A DNA stretch of 64,000 nt from assembly GCF_003002065.1 (NCBI RefSeq), contig NZ_PVZG01000008.1, positions 248,001 to 312,000 of the forward strand, in the 5' to 3' direction. The position numbers and the translations under genes were made by a program. This document shows, piece by piece, positions 1-8,623 of the stretch. A model generated the notes under the pieces. That model ran no database searches. It was not told the DNA's origin and saw only the letters and a list, made by a program, of their open reading frames with translations. Source of the DNA: Pseudosporangium ferrugineum (GTDB lineage: Bacteria > Actinomycetota > Actinomycetes > Mycobacteriales > Micromonosporaceae). Positions within the stretch are counted from its first letter, which is position 1, and every line of letters begins with the position of its first letter.

Positions 1-892
1 AGGTGGCCCGGATGGTGACCTTGCCCCGGACCAGCCCACCGTTCTTGTGGTGGTAGTAGACGCCGGTGACCGACTGGTTCCGGCCGGAGACGGCGCCGTT
101 GTAGCCGTCACCCGTGTTCAGCCAGATCTTGGTGGTGCCGGCCGGGACGTTGCTGATGGTGAACTTGAACGTCTGGCCCGGCCACACGCTGTACTTGTCC
201 AGCTTGAACTTGCCGGGAGTCGTCACGCTGACCGTGTTCGAGCTCGCGGCGGCCTTGCCGGTGTTGCCGGCCGCGTCCCGGAGGGTCACCGTGATCGTGT
301 AGCGGCCGTTCCTCGTGTACTGCTTCTTGACCGGCGCCTGGCCCGCGTACAGCGTGCTGGACGTGCCGTCGCCCCAGCTGACGACGCGGCTGATCTGGTC
401 GGGGCCGCTGGTGTCGTCGCTGATCGCGCCCTGGGTCAGGGTGACCCGCTGGCCGATCCAGAGCGAGGTCGCGCTCAGCGAGAAGCGGCCCACCGGCGCG
501 GTCACGTCGAGGGGGTCCGGCGACGGCGACGGCGAGACCGGGCCGGGGTCCGGCGTGGTCGGGTCGGGGTCCGGCGTCGGCGCGGACGGGTCGGTGGTCG
601 GTTCCGTGGTCGGATCCGGGGCCGGCGTGGTCGGCTCGGTCGGGTCCGGCGCCGGGTCCTCGGAGGCGGGCGGCTCGGACGGCTCGCCGGACGGTTCCGG
701 CGTCGTCGGCTCGACGACCGGCGGCGTGGACGGGTCGTCGCCGGCCGGCTCGTCGCCGAGCGCGGCGTGGGCCGCGGCGGTCGAGTCACGCGGGTCGGAG
801 GCGAAGGCGGGTGAGGCGCCGAGGGCGCCGCCCGCCAGCAGCGCACCGCTGACGGCTACTGCCAGCAGCGGGCGGGACAGACGAACGTTCAA
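1..892 (-). CDS. Secreted PKD-domain protein, 3' end outside window
   Basis: On the minus strand a TTG at 890-892, five bases after an AGAGGAG ribosome site, opens a frame that runs to the window edge (at least 297 codons). The product starts with a signal peptide (about residues 1-31, core LLAVAVSGALLAGG, cleavage after PAFA). Next comes a linker of roughly 100 residues made mostly of Pro, Thr, Asp, Glu and Ser, then two PKD/Ig-like beta domains; SWGDGTS in the first and LNTGDGYN in the second are the recognisable turns. It is predicted to be exported and possibly wall-associated. PKD domains usually mediate contacts with proteins or glycans, and a catalytic domain could lie beyond the edge. 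TTG was chosen because it gives both the ribosome site and the signal peptide. The hairpins upstream separate it from metG, so it probably has its own promoter. Confidence 0.8.
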   Translation of the reverse strand, partial: MNVRLSRPLLAVAVSGALLAGGALGASPAFASDPRDSTAAAHAALGDEPAGDDPSTPPVVEPTTPEPSGEPSEPPASEDPAPDPTEPTTPAPDPTTEPTTDPSAPTPDPDPTTPDPGPVSPSPSPDPLDVTAPVGRFSLSATSLWIGQRVTLTQGAISDDTSGPDQISRVVSWGDGTSSTLYAGQAPVKKQYTRNGRYTITVTLRDAAGNTGKAAASSNTVSVTTPGKFKLDKYSVWPGQTFKFTISNVPAGTTKIWLNTGDGYNGAVSGRNQSVTGVYYHHKNGGLVRGKVTIRAT

Positions 893-951
893 GGAAACTC
901 CTCTTCGAGGGGATGACCTTGACGAGAGGAGACATGACGACACGGCACGGC

Positions 952-970
952 CCCGTTCCGATGGAACGGG
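952..970 (-). terminator. Hairpin downstream of metG
   Basis: CCCGTTCC and GGAACGGG form a perfect 8-bp stem with a 3-base loop (GAT). It lies 97 bases beyond the metG stop and before the PKD gene, so it is a plausible metG terminator. There is no T tract, which is usual in high-GC actinomycetes. Confidence 0.5.
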
Positions 971-981
971 ACCGTACCGAT

Positions 982-997
982 GAAACGCAAGCGTTTC
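982..997. promoter_or_regulatory. Palindrome upstream of PKD gene
   Basis: GAAACGC-AA-GCGTTTC is a perfect inverted repeat about 90 bases upstream of the PKD protein start. Its short centre looks more like a dimeric repressor site than a terminator, but no regulator is identified. It could also be a second stem of the metG terminator region. Confidence 0.35.
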
Positions 998-1066
998 CCC
1001 CGTGGTCGGCGCTGAAGGTACCCGATGGGAGCTACGCCGATCAATCCATATAGGTCGTCCGTACGG

Positions 1067-2848
1067 TCAGGAACCGAGCCGCTCCAACTCCTCCTCGACC
1101 ACCGACGGGTCGAGCTTGCGGAAGACCGGCTTCGGGGCGGCCAGCGGCGTCCCGGCCACCAGCGGCACCGACTCCCACCGGGCTCCGGCCGAATAGTCGC
1201 CGGTCAGCACCGGATAGGCCGGGCCGCCGTCGAGATCCTCGACCTCCACGATGGACGGCATCGGCGCGTGCACCCCGGTGCCGCCGAGCAGCTCGTGCAC
1301 CTTCTGCGCCGAGTGCGGCAGGAAGGGGGTCAGCAGCGTGTTGGCGTCGCTGACGACCTGGAGGGCGACGTGCAGGATCGTGCCCATCCGCGGCTTGGAC
1401 GCCTCGTCCTTCAGCTTCCAGGGCGCCTGGTCGGAGAGATACTTGTTCGCCTCGGCGACCACTCGCATCGCCTCGCCGATCGCCGCCTTCTGGCGGTGCC
1501 GGCCGATCAGGTCGCCGACGGTGGCGAAGCCCGCGCGGGCCGCCTCCAGCAGCGCCCGGTCGTCGTCGGTCAGCTCGCCGGCCTCGGGGATCGCGCCGAA
1601 GTTCTTGGCCGCCATCGAGATCGACCGGTTGACCAGGTTGCCCCAGCCGGCGACGAGTTCGTCGTTGTTGCGCCGGACGAACTCCGCCCAGGTGAAGTCG
1701 GTGTCGTTGGACTCCGGCCCGGCCGCCGCGATGAAGTAGCGCAGGGCGTCGGCGTCGTAGCGCTCGAGGAAGTCCCGGACGTAGATGACGACCTTGCGCG
1801 ACGACGAGAACTTGCGGCCCTCCATCGTCAGGTACTCGCTCGAGACGACCTCGGTGGGCAGGTTGAGCGCGCCCAGCGAACCCGGCGTGCCGCCCTTGTC
1901 GCCCTCGCCCGAGTAGCCGAGCAGCAGCGACGGCCAGATCACCGAGTGGAAGACGATGTTGTCCTTGCCCATGAAGTAGTAGCCGAGCGCCTCGTCCTGC
2001 CACCAGCGGCGCCAGGCGTCCGGGTCGCCCGAGCGGCGGGCCCACTCGATGGAGGCCGACAGGTAGCCGATGACCGCGTCGAACCAGACGTAGATGCGCT
2101 TGTCGGACCGGTCGCGCCAGCCGTCCAGCGGGATCGGTACGCCCCACTCCAGATCCCGCGTGATCGCCCGGGGTTGCAGGTCCTCGAGCAGGTTCCTGGA
2201 GAACTTGAGCACGTTGGGACGCCAGCCCTCGCGCGCGTCCAGCCACTTGCCCAGCGCCTCGGCGAAGGCCGGCAGGTCGAGGAAGAAGTGCTCGGTCTCG
2301 ACGAACTCCGGGGTCTCCCCGTTGATCCGGGAACGCGGGTTGATCAGCTGCTCGGGGTCGAGCTGGTTGCCGCAGTTGTCGCACTGGTCGCCGCGGGCGC
2401 TCTCGTAGCCGCAGATCGGGCACGTGCCCTCGATGTAGCGGTCGGGCAGGGTGCGCCCGGTCGACGGGGAGATCGCGCCCAGCGTGGTCTTCGCGACGAT
2501 GTAGCCGTTCTCGTGCAGGCCCGTGAACAGCTCCTGCACGACCGCGTAGTGGTTGCGCGTCGTCGTGCGGGTGAACAGGTCGTACGACAGCCCGAGGCCG
2601 TGCAGGTCCTCGACGATGACCCGGTTGTAGCGGTCGGCGAGCTCACGGGGCGTGACCCCGTCGGCGTCGGCCTGCACCTGGATCGGCGTGCCGTGCTCGT
2701 CGGTGCCCGAGACCATGAGCACGTCGTGTCCGGCCATCCGCATGTACCGGCTGAACACGTCGGAGGGCACCCCGAAGCCGGAGACATGACCGATGTGGCG
2801 CGGGCCGTTGGCGTAGGGCCAGGCGACCGCGGCGAGAACGTGACTCAT
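1067..2848 (-). CDS. metG: Methionyl-tRNA synthetase
   Basis: A 593-residue cytoplasmic class I aminoacyl-tRNA synthetase that charges tRNA-Met. The Rossmann HIGH motif is present as PRHIGHVSG near residue 18. The catalytic loop appears as KFSSSR, the KMSKS-equivalent used by many bacterial MetRS. A zinc knuckle with CPIC and CDNC pairs sits in the connective insert near residue 150. The length fits the one-subunit form without a C-terminal Trbp111-like domain. The frame stays open far upstream, but the ATG at 2848 gives the canonical [15 protein letters not shown] start. A TACGCT box lies 8 bases before it, so the mRNA is probably nearly leaderless. It is divergent from the membrane protein at 2969. 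In M. tuberculosis metG is also near rsmI and pmt. Confidence 0.97.
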   Translation of the reverse strand: MSHVLAAVAWPYANGPRHIGHVSGFGVPSDVFSRYMRMAGHDVLMVSGTDEHGTPIQVQADADGVTPRELADRYNRVIVEDLHGLGLSYDLFTRTTTRNHYAVVQELFTGLHENGYIVAKTTLGAISPSTGRTLPDRYIEGTCPICGYESARGDQCDNCGNQLDPEQLINPRSRINGETPEFVETEHFFLDLPAFAEALGKWLDAREGWRPNVLKFSRNLLEDLQPRAITRDLEWGVPIPLDGWRDRSDKRIYVWFDAVIGYLSASIEWARRSGDPDAWRRWWQDEALGYYFMGKDNIVFHSVIWPSLLLGYSGEGDKGGTPGSLGALNLPTEVVSSEYLTMEGRKFSSSRKVVIYVRDFLERYDADALRYFIAAAGPESNDTDFTWAEFVRRNNDELVAGWGNLVNRSISMAAKNFGAIPEAGELTDDDRALLEAARAGFATVGDLIGRHRQKAAIGEAMRVVAEANKYLSDQAPWKLKDEASKPRMGTILHVALQVVSDANTLLTPFLPHSAQKVHELLGGTGVHAPMPSIVEVEDLDGGPAYPVLTGDYSAGARWESVPLVAGTPLAAPKPVFRKLDPSVVEEELERLGS

Positions 2849-2856
2849 GACGACCA

Positions 2857-2862
2857 AGCGTA
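2857..2862 (-). promoter_or_regulatory. -10 box of metG
   Basis: TACGCT on the minus strand, 8 bases before the metG ATG. No Shine-Dalgarno sequence is present between it and the start. Confidence 0.5.
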
Positions 2863-2968
2863 GTGACTGCCGGGCCGGGCCCGCGAGCCGACGGGCATCA
2901 GCCCTTTTTGTGCCGACACGCCCGTCATGTCCCGGAACCAGGGCGAGCGCCGTAGTCCAATGGGACCC

Positions 2969-4045
2969 ATGACCGGAGACTCGCCGCAGCCTGGGGAAAC
3001 ACGGCGCACCGCGGAGGAGCCGGCCGGCCCGGGCGAGCCACGCCCCGGCGTCACCGAGGAAGCCACGATCATGGACGTGCTCGCCGCGCTGCCCGCCGAC
3101 GAGATCCAGGCGGCGGCCGCGGCCGCTCCCGACGTCATGGTCCTCCCGGAACCCGCGGCCCTCCCGGAACCCGCGGCCCTCCCGGAACCCGCGGCCCTCC
3201 CCGAGCCCGCGGCCCTCCCCGAGCCCGCGGCTTTGCCGGGACCCGCGGCCCTTCCGGAGGCCGCGGTCCTTCCGGGGGCCGAGCGCCACGCGGTCTTTGC
3301 GGACGCCGAGCGGAACCGGCCGACCGTCGCGCTGGACCGCACGGCTGTGCCGGGTCAGGCCCCGGCGGGCCGGCCGCGGCACGACCCGGCCCGCGCCGAC
3401 CGGCAGATCCAGGACCGGGTACGCGCGGAGCGAACGTCCGCCCTGCTCGAAACGTCCCCGTTCTGGCAGCGGCAGGACGACGCTGCCGCCCCCGAGCCCG
3501 CGGAACGCCCGGCCCGCCCCGCCCGGCCGCGGCGGCCCCGTACCCGCGAACCCCGCCGCCCGGGCACCGGACTCCTGGCCCTGCTCGCCCTCGCCCTGGT
3601 GGCCATGTTCTTCTCCTGGGTCAGCGCCGAGCCGTTCTGGCTCGCGGTGGGCCACGGCCACGAGGGCACCGCAACGGTCGCCCGCTGCACCGGCGCGGGC
3701 GTCACCCAGCGCTGCACCGGCCAGTTCGCCACCGCCGACGGCGCCGCCATCGTGCGCCCGGTCGCCCTGATGGGCATCGACCCGGCCGTCCGGGCCCCCG
3801 GCTCCAGCGCCGCGGCCCGCATGGTGAGCCTGGACAGCAGGCAGGCGTACGCCGGGGAGACCGGCCTGCTGGTGCACCTGCGCTGGTCACTCGGCTTCGT
3901 GCTGGTGGCGCTGTGCGGGCTGGGCATCGCCGGCCTCACCGGCGCCAGGCGGCTGGAGACGCCCCGGGCCCGCCGCACCGCGCTGCTGATCAGCCTGGCC
4001 GGCCCGCTCGCCCTCCTGGCCGGCTTCCTCGCCGCCGCCTACTGA
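2969..4045 (+). CDS. Membrane protein with Pro/Ala-Glu repeat N-terminus
   Basis: A 358-residue protein of unknown function. Residues 1-170 are probably disordered and hold about eight six-residue repeats of the LPEPAA type (DNA 3142-3285), followed by a basic stretch rich in Arg-Pro. TM1 ([17 protein letters not shown]) leads to an extracytoplasmic segment of about 70 residues with two cysteines (ARCTG and RCTGQ) that could form a disulfide. Two more membrane helices close the protein ([16 protein letters not shown] and [18 protein letters not shown]). The C-terminal half looks like the small actinobacterial membrane proteins with a DUF3592-like loop, but the match is weak. ATG 2969 is preferred over ATG 2927 and 2960 because TCCAAT lies 7 bases upstream as a possible leaderless -10. 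The start is uncertain by up to 14 codons. Confidence 0.75.
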   Translation: MTGDSPQPGETRRTAEEPAGPGEPRPGVTEEATIMDVLAALPADEIQAAAAAAPDVMVLPEPAALPEPAALPEPAALPEPAALPEPAALPGPAALPEAAVLPGAERHAVFADAERNRPTVALDRTAVPGQAPAGRPRHDPARADRQIQDRVRAERTSALLETSPFWQRQDDAAAPEPAERPARPARPRRPRTREPRRPGTGLLALLALALVAMFFSWVSAEPFWLAVGHGHEGTATVARCTGAGVTQRCTGQFATADGAAIVRPVALMGIDPAVRAPGSSAAARMVSLDSRQAYAGETGLLVHLRWSLGFVLVALCGLGIAGLTGARRLETPRARRTALLISLAGPLALLAGFLAAAY

Positions 4046-4099
4046 GCGCCGCGCAACCCCGCGGGCCCGAGCCGGCCGGCGTTCATCGAGCGCGGCGGC

Positions 4100-4951
4100 C
4101 TATCCGGTGGCGTGCACGAGCTCGTAGACCTCGCGTTTGCGCAGCCCGTACGCGTCGGCCACCGCCTGGATGGCGTCCCGCCGCGTGACGCCGGCGGCCT
4201 CGCGCTCGGCGACCGCCGCCCGCAGGTCCGCATCGGCGGGCCGCTCGGCCGGCCCGGACGGCGCACCGGCGACCACGACGGTGATCTCCCCGCGCGGCCC
4301 GGCCTCGGCGGACCAGGCGGCCAGCTCGCCGAGCGGCCCCCGGCGGATCTCCTCGTACGTCTTCGTCAGCTCCCGGCACACCGCGGCGTCCCGCTCGGTC
4401 CCGAACACCCCGGCCAGGTCCTCGAGCATCCCGGTGATCCGGTGCGGCGCCTCGAAGAACACCAGCGTGCGCGGCTCGGCGGCGAGCTCCCGCAGCCGCG
4501 ACCGCCGGCCCGAACCGGAACGCGGCAGGAAGCCCTCGAAGCAGAACCGGTCGCTGGGCAACCCGGAGAGGGCCAACGCGGTCGTCACGGCGCTGGGCCC
4601 GGGCGCCGCCGTCACCGGAAAGCCGGCGTCGAGCGCCGCGCGGACCAGCCGATACCCCGGGTCGGACACGCTGGGCATGCCCCCGTCGGTCACAACCGCG
4701 ACCACCGCACCGCCGCGCAGGGCCTCTACCAGATCCGGCGTACGCCGCTCCTCATTGCCCTCGAAGTACGACACGATCCGGCCGCCCACGGTGATGCCCA
4801 GGTCCCGCGCCAGCCGCGTGAGCCGCCGCGTGTCCTCGGCGGCCACGACATCGGCACCGGCCAGGACCTCCCGCAGCCGCACGGAGGCGTCCCCGACATT
4901 GCCGAGCGGCGCCCCGACCAGCACGACCCGACCGGTCCCGTTCTCGTCCAC
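4100..4951 (-). CDS. rsmI: 16S rRNA (cytidine(1402)-2'-O)-methyltransferase
   Basis: A 283-residue SAM-dependent enzyme that 2'-O-methylates C1402 in the ribosomal decoding centre. It has the tetrapyrrole-methylase-type fold: the N-terminal VVLVGAPLGNVGD loop, AEDTRRL, and the glycine-rich TDGGMPSVSDPGY signature near residue 90. AAPGPSAVTTALALSG follows near 120, and VFFEAPHRI near 170. The length is normal. The start is GTG (4951); the first residues after it match the family. It is divergent from the protein O-mannosyltransferase gene, an arrangement I also recall for Rv1003/Rv1002c. Its 3' end converges on the membrane protein at 2969 with a 54-base gap. Confidence 0.95.
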   Translation of the reverse strand: MDENGTGRVVLVGAPLGNVGDASVRLREVLAGADVVAAEDTRRLTRLARDLGITVGGRIVSYFEGNEERRTPDLVEALRGGAVVAVVTDGGMPSVSDPGYRLVRAALDAGFPVTAAPGPSAVTTALALSGLPSDRFCFEGFLPRSGSGRRSRLRELAAEPRTLVFFEAPHRITGMLEDLAGVFGTERDAAVCRELTKTYEEIRRGPLGELAAWSAEAGPRGEITVVVAGAPSGPAERPADADLRAAVAEREAAGVTRRDAIQAVADAYGLRKREVYELVHATG

Positions 4952-5297
4952 GCCCCGAGTCCATCACACCCGCCCCGCCCGGCCACCCCCAGGCACCACC
5001 CACCGCCGCACCCCGCCGGCCCGCCGCGGCCCCGGCCCACCCCGGCCCCGGTCCACCGCGGTCCAGGCCCCGCGGTCCAGGCCCACCCCGACCTCCGGTC
5101 CACCGCGGTCCAGGTCCACCGCGGTCCGGGCTCATCCGCGAGCCCTGCCGATCCCCGTCGTGGGCCGGCCCACCATCACCCTCCGGCCCGCCGCGACCCC
5201 GCAGGTCGCCGGTCGTGTCCGCTCCTCCGCCACACCGGGTGCCGTCCGTGACCGCCTCCAGGCACTGGGTACTGGACGGGCAGCCTACGATCGCGGG
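4952..5297. other. Noncoding, repeat-bearing rsmI-pmt divergent spacer
   Basis: A 346-base gap without a convincing gene. It holds three copies of the 15-base element GGTCCACCGCGGTCC at about 5049-5127, with partial copies between them. The element is itself nearly palindromic around CCGCGG. The pmt -10 box is at the right end. Frames open across it are C-rich shadows. Confidence 0.6.
5286..5291 (+). promoter_or_regulatory. -10 box of pmt, leaderless
   Basis: TACGAT followed by exactly six bases and the GTG of pmt. No ribosome site is present, so transcription probably starts at the G of the start codon. Confidence 0.6.
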
Positions 5298-6884
5298 GTG
5301 ACTTCGGCGACAGCGGAGACAGACGCCCCGAGCCCGCCGCCCGCGGACGAGCCGGGCGAAGGCGCCAACCAGGGCGTACGCGGCGCTCCCGATGCCGTGC
5401 GGCGCCGGTTGGCGACGCTCGACAACTGGCTCAACCCGTACTCGTGGCTGGTCACGGCGCTCATCGTGAGCATCGCGGCGGTGCTCCGGCTGGTCGGGGT
5501 CGACCGCCCGAAGGGGTACATTTTCGACGAGGTCTACTACCCGACCGACGCCTGGGACATGCTCCAGCACGGCGTCGAGTGGGACGAGAAGGTCAACGGC
5601 CCGGCGTACGTGGTGCATCCACCGCTCGGCAAGTGGCTGATCGCGCTCGGCGAGAAGGCGTTCGGTAACAACGAGCTGGGCTGGCGCTTCCCCGCCGCGA
5701 TCGCCGGCACGCTGATGATCCTGGTGCTGATCCGCGTCGCCTACCGGCTGTTCCACTCGATCGTGCTGGCCGGCGCGGCGGGCCTGCTGATGACCCTCGA
5801 CGGCTTCCAGCTCGTGCTCTCCCGCACCTCCCTGCTCGACATCTTCCTCGGCCTGTTCATCCTGATGACCTTCGCGTCGCTGCTGCTCGACCGTGACCAC
5901 TACCGCCGGCGCTGGCTCCGTGCCCTGGAGAACGGCTACGACCCCGCGGGTCCGCGCAACCCGCCGCTGATCTTCCCGTGGTGGCTGATGGTCGCCGGCA
6001 TAACCTTCGGGCTGGCCTGCGGCGTCAAGTGGAGCGCCCTGTTCTTCGCCCCGTTCTTCGCCCTGCTCGTGATCGTGTGGCGGGTGCAGGCCCGCCGCTC
6101 GGCCGGGGCAGACCATGCGGTGCTCCGGGGCATCTTCGGCGGCCTCGGCTACCTGATCCTCAGCTTCGTCCTCACGGTCGTCATCTACCTGGCCACCTGG
6201 ACCGGCTGGTTCGTCACCAACACCGGCTACTTCCGGCACTACCGGCAGGCCAACGGGATGGACGAGCCACCGGTCCTGGGTGCGCTGCTCAACCTCATGC
6301 ACTACCACTACGAGGCGTACACGTTCCACAGCGGGCTGACGGACCGGCACCCGTACCAGTCCTGGCCGTGGCAATGGTTGCTGCTCGGCCGGCCGGTCGC
6401 CTTCTCCTGGAAGAGCAACGGCAACTGCGGCGCGCCCAGCTGCGCGGCGGAGATCCTGCTCCTGGGTACGCCCCTGCTCTGGTGGTCGTTCCTCCCGGCG
6501 CTGGCCGCGCTGGTCTGGTTCGGCATCGCCCGCCGCGACTGGCGGGCCCTCGCCATCGGTACGGGCGTGGTCGCGGGCCTGCTCCCCTGGTTCTACTTCG
6601 CGGTGGCCGACGGCCGCACCATGTTCTCCTTCTACGCGCTGCCGGCGCTGCCGTTCCTGATCCTGGCGGTGGTCTACACCCTGGGCGCCATCATGACCCC
6701 ACCCGGGGGCGTCGCGGCCGGCGAGCGGCGCACGGACCGGCAACTGATAGGCACCATCGTGGCCGGGGTCTACGTGCTCCTGGTCGCCCTCTGCTTCGCC
6801 TACTTCCACCCGATCTTCGTGGGCCAACTCATCCCGTACGACGACTGGTCGGCCCGCATGTGGCTGGGCAGCCGCTGGATCTAG
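5298..6884 (+). CDS. pmt: Dolichyl/polyprenyl-phosphate-mannose--protein mannosyltransferase
   Basis: A 528-residue polytopic membrane enzyme of family GT39 that transfers mannose from polyprenyl-phosphomannose to Ser/Thr of secreted proteins at the outer face of the membrane. The catalytic acidic pair is in GYIFDEVYYPTDAW (about residue 75), followed by VHPPLGKWL typical of the family. At least nine hydrophobic helices follow, and the C-terminal region (YHYEAYTFHSGL through PWFYFAV) is the PMT four-TM C-terminal domain. The GTG is 6 bases after TACGAT, so the mRNA is leaderless. An in-frame open region extends far upstream but lacks family similarity. Exported proteins in this window with Pro/Thr/Ser linkers (1-892, 7625-8623) are plausible substrates; this is inference. 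Confidence 0.95.
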   Translation: MTSATAETDAPSPPPADEPGEGANQGVRGAPDAVRRRLATLDNWLNPYSWLVTALIVSIAAVLRLVGVDRPKGYIFDEVYYPTDAWDMLQHGVEWDEKVNGPAYVVHPPLGKWLIALGEKAFGNNELGWRFPAAIAGTLMILVLIRVAYRLFHSIVLAGAAGLLMTLDGFQLVLSRTSLLDIFLGLFILMTFASLLLDRDHYRRRWLRALENGYDPAGPRNPPLIFPWWLMVAGITFGLACGVKWSALFFAPFFALLVIVWRVQARRSAGADHAVLRGIFGGLGYLILSFVLTVVIYLATWTGWFVTNTGYFRHYRQANGMDEPPVLGALLNLMHYHYEAYTFHSGLTDRHPYQSWPWQWLLLGRPVAFSWKSNGNCGAPSCAAEILLLGTPLLWWSFLPALAALVWFGIARRDWRALAIGTGVVAGLLPWFYFAVADGRTMFSFYALPALPFLILAVVYTLGAIMTPPGGVAAGERRTDRQLIGTIVAGVYVLLVALCFAYFHPIFVGQLIPYDDWSARMWLGSRWI

Positions 6885-6986
6885 CCTCCCGGCCGACGCC
6901 TCCCGGCCGACGCCTCCCGGCCGACGCCTCCCGGCCGACGCCTCCCGGCCGGGTGCTCGCTCACGGCCGGGTGCTCGCTCACGGCC
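6885..6986 (+). repeat. 14-bp and 18-bp tandem repeats after pmt
   Basis: Immediately after the pmt stop there are 4.7 copies of CCTCCCGGCCGACG (6885-6950), followed by two copies of an 18-base unit GGGTGCTCGCTCACGGCC (6951-6986). The array begins at the first base after TAG. It shows no coding potential. Confidence 0.9.
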
Positions 6987-7079
6987 GGTCCGGCGCCGTT
7001 CACCCGCGGGCTCTTCCAGTCCGGGCCGGTCTCATCCGGCGCGGGATTCTGACGGGGCGCCGGGGCTGAGAACAGAAGA

Positions 7080-7104
7080 GCCGCCACGGCGACACAGTGG
7101 CGGC
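7080..7104 (+). terminator. Possible pmt terminator hairpin
   Basis: GCCGCCAC and GTGGCGGC form a perfect 8-bp stem around a 9-base loop, 195 bases after the pmt stop. Without a T tract the assignment is tentative. Confidence 0.35.
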
Positions 7105-7612
7105 ATAGGCAACGCCCCGATCGCCTGCCACGGGGGAAGCGGGCGATAGGGGCGCGCACAAGAAGCTTAACCACGGGGCGCTGACCAGCACAACGGCTGA
7201 GGTCCGCCCACCGGGCGAAAACTTCCGGGGAAAATGACGCCCATCGGGGAACGGGACTCGCGACACTCCCCGGGCATCTCGGCGAAGGCACGCGCACCAC
7301 ACCTCCCGGCGCGTCCTCGTGCGACAAAAGGTGCATACGTTATATTCGTTTTCTAAGCGACTTTTCCATTGGCGAATGCCATTCGGATAAGGGCCGTGGT
7401 CCAGTCGTCAATGCGACAGAAAATTGGTCGGCCAAATCGCGTAACCTTTTGACGCGGCGCCGTTTCCCGCAGGTCATCGACCGCCGCCAGATGCCTGCAC
7501 ACACCGCGGCCATCAGGTCAAACGCCGACGCTCACCGATTCGGATGATTCGACTACCGCATTCGGTGGTCAGCTGTTGGAGTGACCCCGAACAAGATCGC
7601 CGTAGATGTTCC

Positions 7613-7618
7613 TAAGCT
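7613..7618 (+). promoter_or_regulatory. -10 box, leaderless
   Basis: TAAGCT followed by six bases and the GTG at 7625. No ribosome site is present. Confidence 0.6.
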
Positions 7619-7624
7619 CGCCGC

Positions 7625-8623
7625 GTGACATTGCAGGTGCCTGAGAATCAGCTTTCCGTCGACGCCGAGGTCCCCGATACCGAGGTGATCGTCGTCGCGC
7701 CGCCCTCGCCGGTCTTCGTGGACAAGACCGGACGCCGACGGCGGGTGCTGCGGCGGGTCGCGTACGGCTTCGGTGCCCTCTGCATGGTCTACGGGGGACT
7801 CATCAGCGTCAGCCTCGCCGGCGGCCCGGTCAGCCCGAGCGCCGTCCTGCCCCTGCCCGACCTCGCAGACGGCGACGAGGACGTGGTCGTGGCCCGGCCC
7901 AGCCCCACCCCGGAGCCGGTGACCGCGGTGCCGAGCACCCGCCCGGTGACCGAGGTCCTGCCCCGCCGCAATCCGCCGGCCACCCACAACACGGTCGAGT
8001 CCCGGGTGCTGCCCCGCTCGGCCACACCGACGGCCCGCGCGACGCGCACGCCGACGCCGGGACCGACCTCCAGGCGGCCGACCACCCCGACGACCACCAC
8101 GAAACCCGTCGAATCGGGTACGACGAAGCCCGCCACCCCCGTCTCCACCCCACCCGTCGAGACCCCGACGACGCCGATCAACCCGGTCCCGCCGGACACG
8201 GGCGGCACCGGCGGCGGCACGGACGGCGGAACCACCGGAGGCACCGGCGGCGGCACCGGCACCGACTCAGGCGGCGGCTCCGGCGGCAGCTCAGGCGGCA
8301 GCTCAGGCGGCTCAGGCGGCTCAGGCGGCGGGTCGGGCGGCTCCGGAGGATCAGGCGGCGGGTCCGGCGGGTCCGGCGGGTCCGGCGGCGACAGCCCCGC
8401 GATCGACGGCGGCACGAGCGGCGGATCAGGCGGCTCCGGAGGATCAGGCGGCTCGGGCGGCGGAGGCACCGGAGGCACCGGAGGCAGCTCGGGCGGCAAC
8501 GCCGGAGGCAGCTCAACCGGCGACAGCACCGGCAGCGGCACCCCGCCCGCCACCGACCCGTCCCCCCGCGACCCCACCGACCCCGCTCCGAAACCCGACC
8601 CCGATCCCGAGGCCTCCGCGTGA
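7625..8623 (+). CDS. Membrane-anchored protein with Pro/Thr stalk and Gly/Ser-rich domain
   Basis: A 332-residue protein with no recognisable enzyme domain. A short cytoplasmic N-terminus is followed by one membrane helix (about 49-68, VAYGFGALCMVYGGLISVSLA). A Pro/Thr/Ser stalk runs to about residue 190. Then comes a run of more than 100 residues almost entirely Gly and Ser with some Thr (GGSGGSGGGS-type repeats), and a Pro/Asp-rich tail. The stalk is a plausible O-mannosylation substrate of the upstream Pmt. Its stop overlaps the GTG of the next gene (GTGA, 8620-8623), so translation is coupled and both proteins probably act together in making or placing a surface polymer. Its role as a spacer or scaffold is inference. 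Confidence 0.8.
   Translation: MTLQVPENQLSVDAEVPDTEVIVVAPPSPVFVDKTGRRRRVLRRVAYGFGALCMVYGGLISVSLAGGPVSPSAVLPLPDLADGDEDVVVARPSPTPEPVTAVPSTRPVTEVLPRRNPPATHNTVESRVLPRSATPTARATRTPTPGPTSRRPTTPTTTTKPVESGTTKPATPVSTPPVETPTTPINPVPPDTGGTGGGTDGGTTGGTGGGTGTDSGGGSGGSSGGSSGGSGGSGGGSGGSGGSGGGSGGSGGSGGDSPAIDGGTSGGSGGSGGSGGSGGGGTGGTGGSSGGNAGGSSTGDSTGSGTPPATDPSPRDPTDPAPKPDPDPEASA

Larger units (their letters stand above)
6987..7624. other. Noncoding region, AT-richer right half
   Basis: A gap of over 600 bases with no credible gene. A hairpin (7080-7104) may end the pmt transcript. From about 7330 to 7460 the composition drops to AT-rich stretches such as GTTATATTCGTTTTC, unlike the coding DNA around it and typical of a promoter region. 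The -10 of the next gene is at 7613-7618. Confidence 0.5.

Noticed and set aside
2849-3877. N-terminal extension of metG by 343 codons
   Set aside because: It is antisense to the Pro/Ala-repeat gene and has no synthetase motifs; the ATG at 2848 gives the family start.
4137-5297. N-terminal extension of the mannosyltransferase by 387 codons
   Set aside because: The upstream part is antisense to rsmI and then low-complexity Pro/Arg. The GTG at 5298 has a leaderless promoter and the known family start.
7080-7200. Riboswitch (for example a c-di-AMP type) in the leader of the Gly/Ser-rich gene
   Set aside because: Two stems are visible but the conserved core sequences I know are absent, and the downstream gene has a leaderless promoter at 7613, so the stems are not in its mRNA leader.
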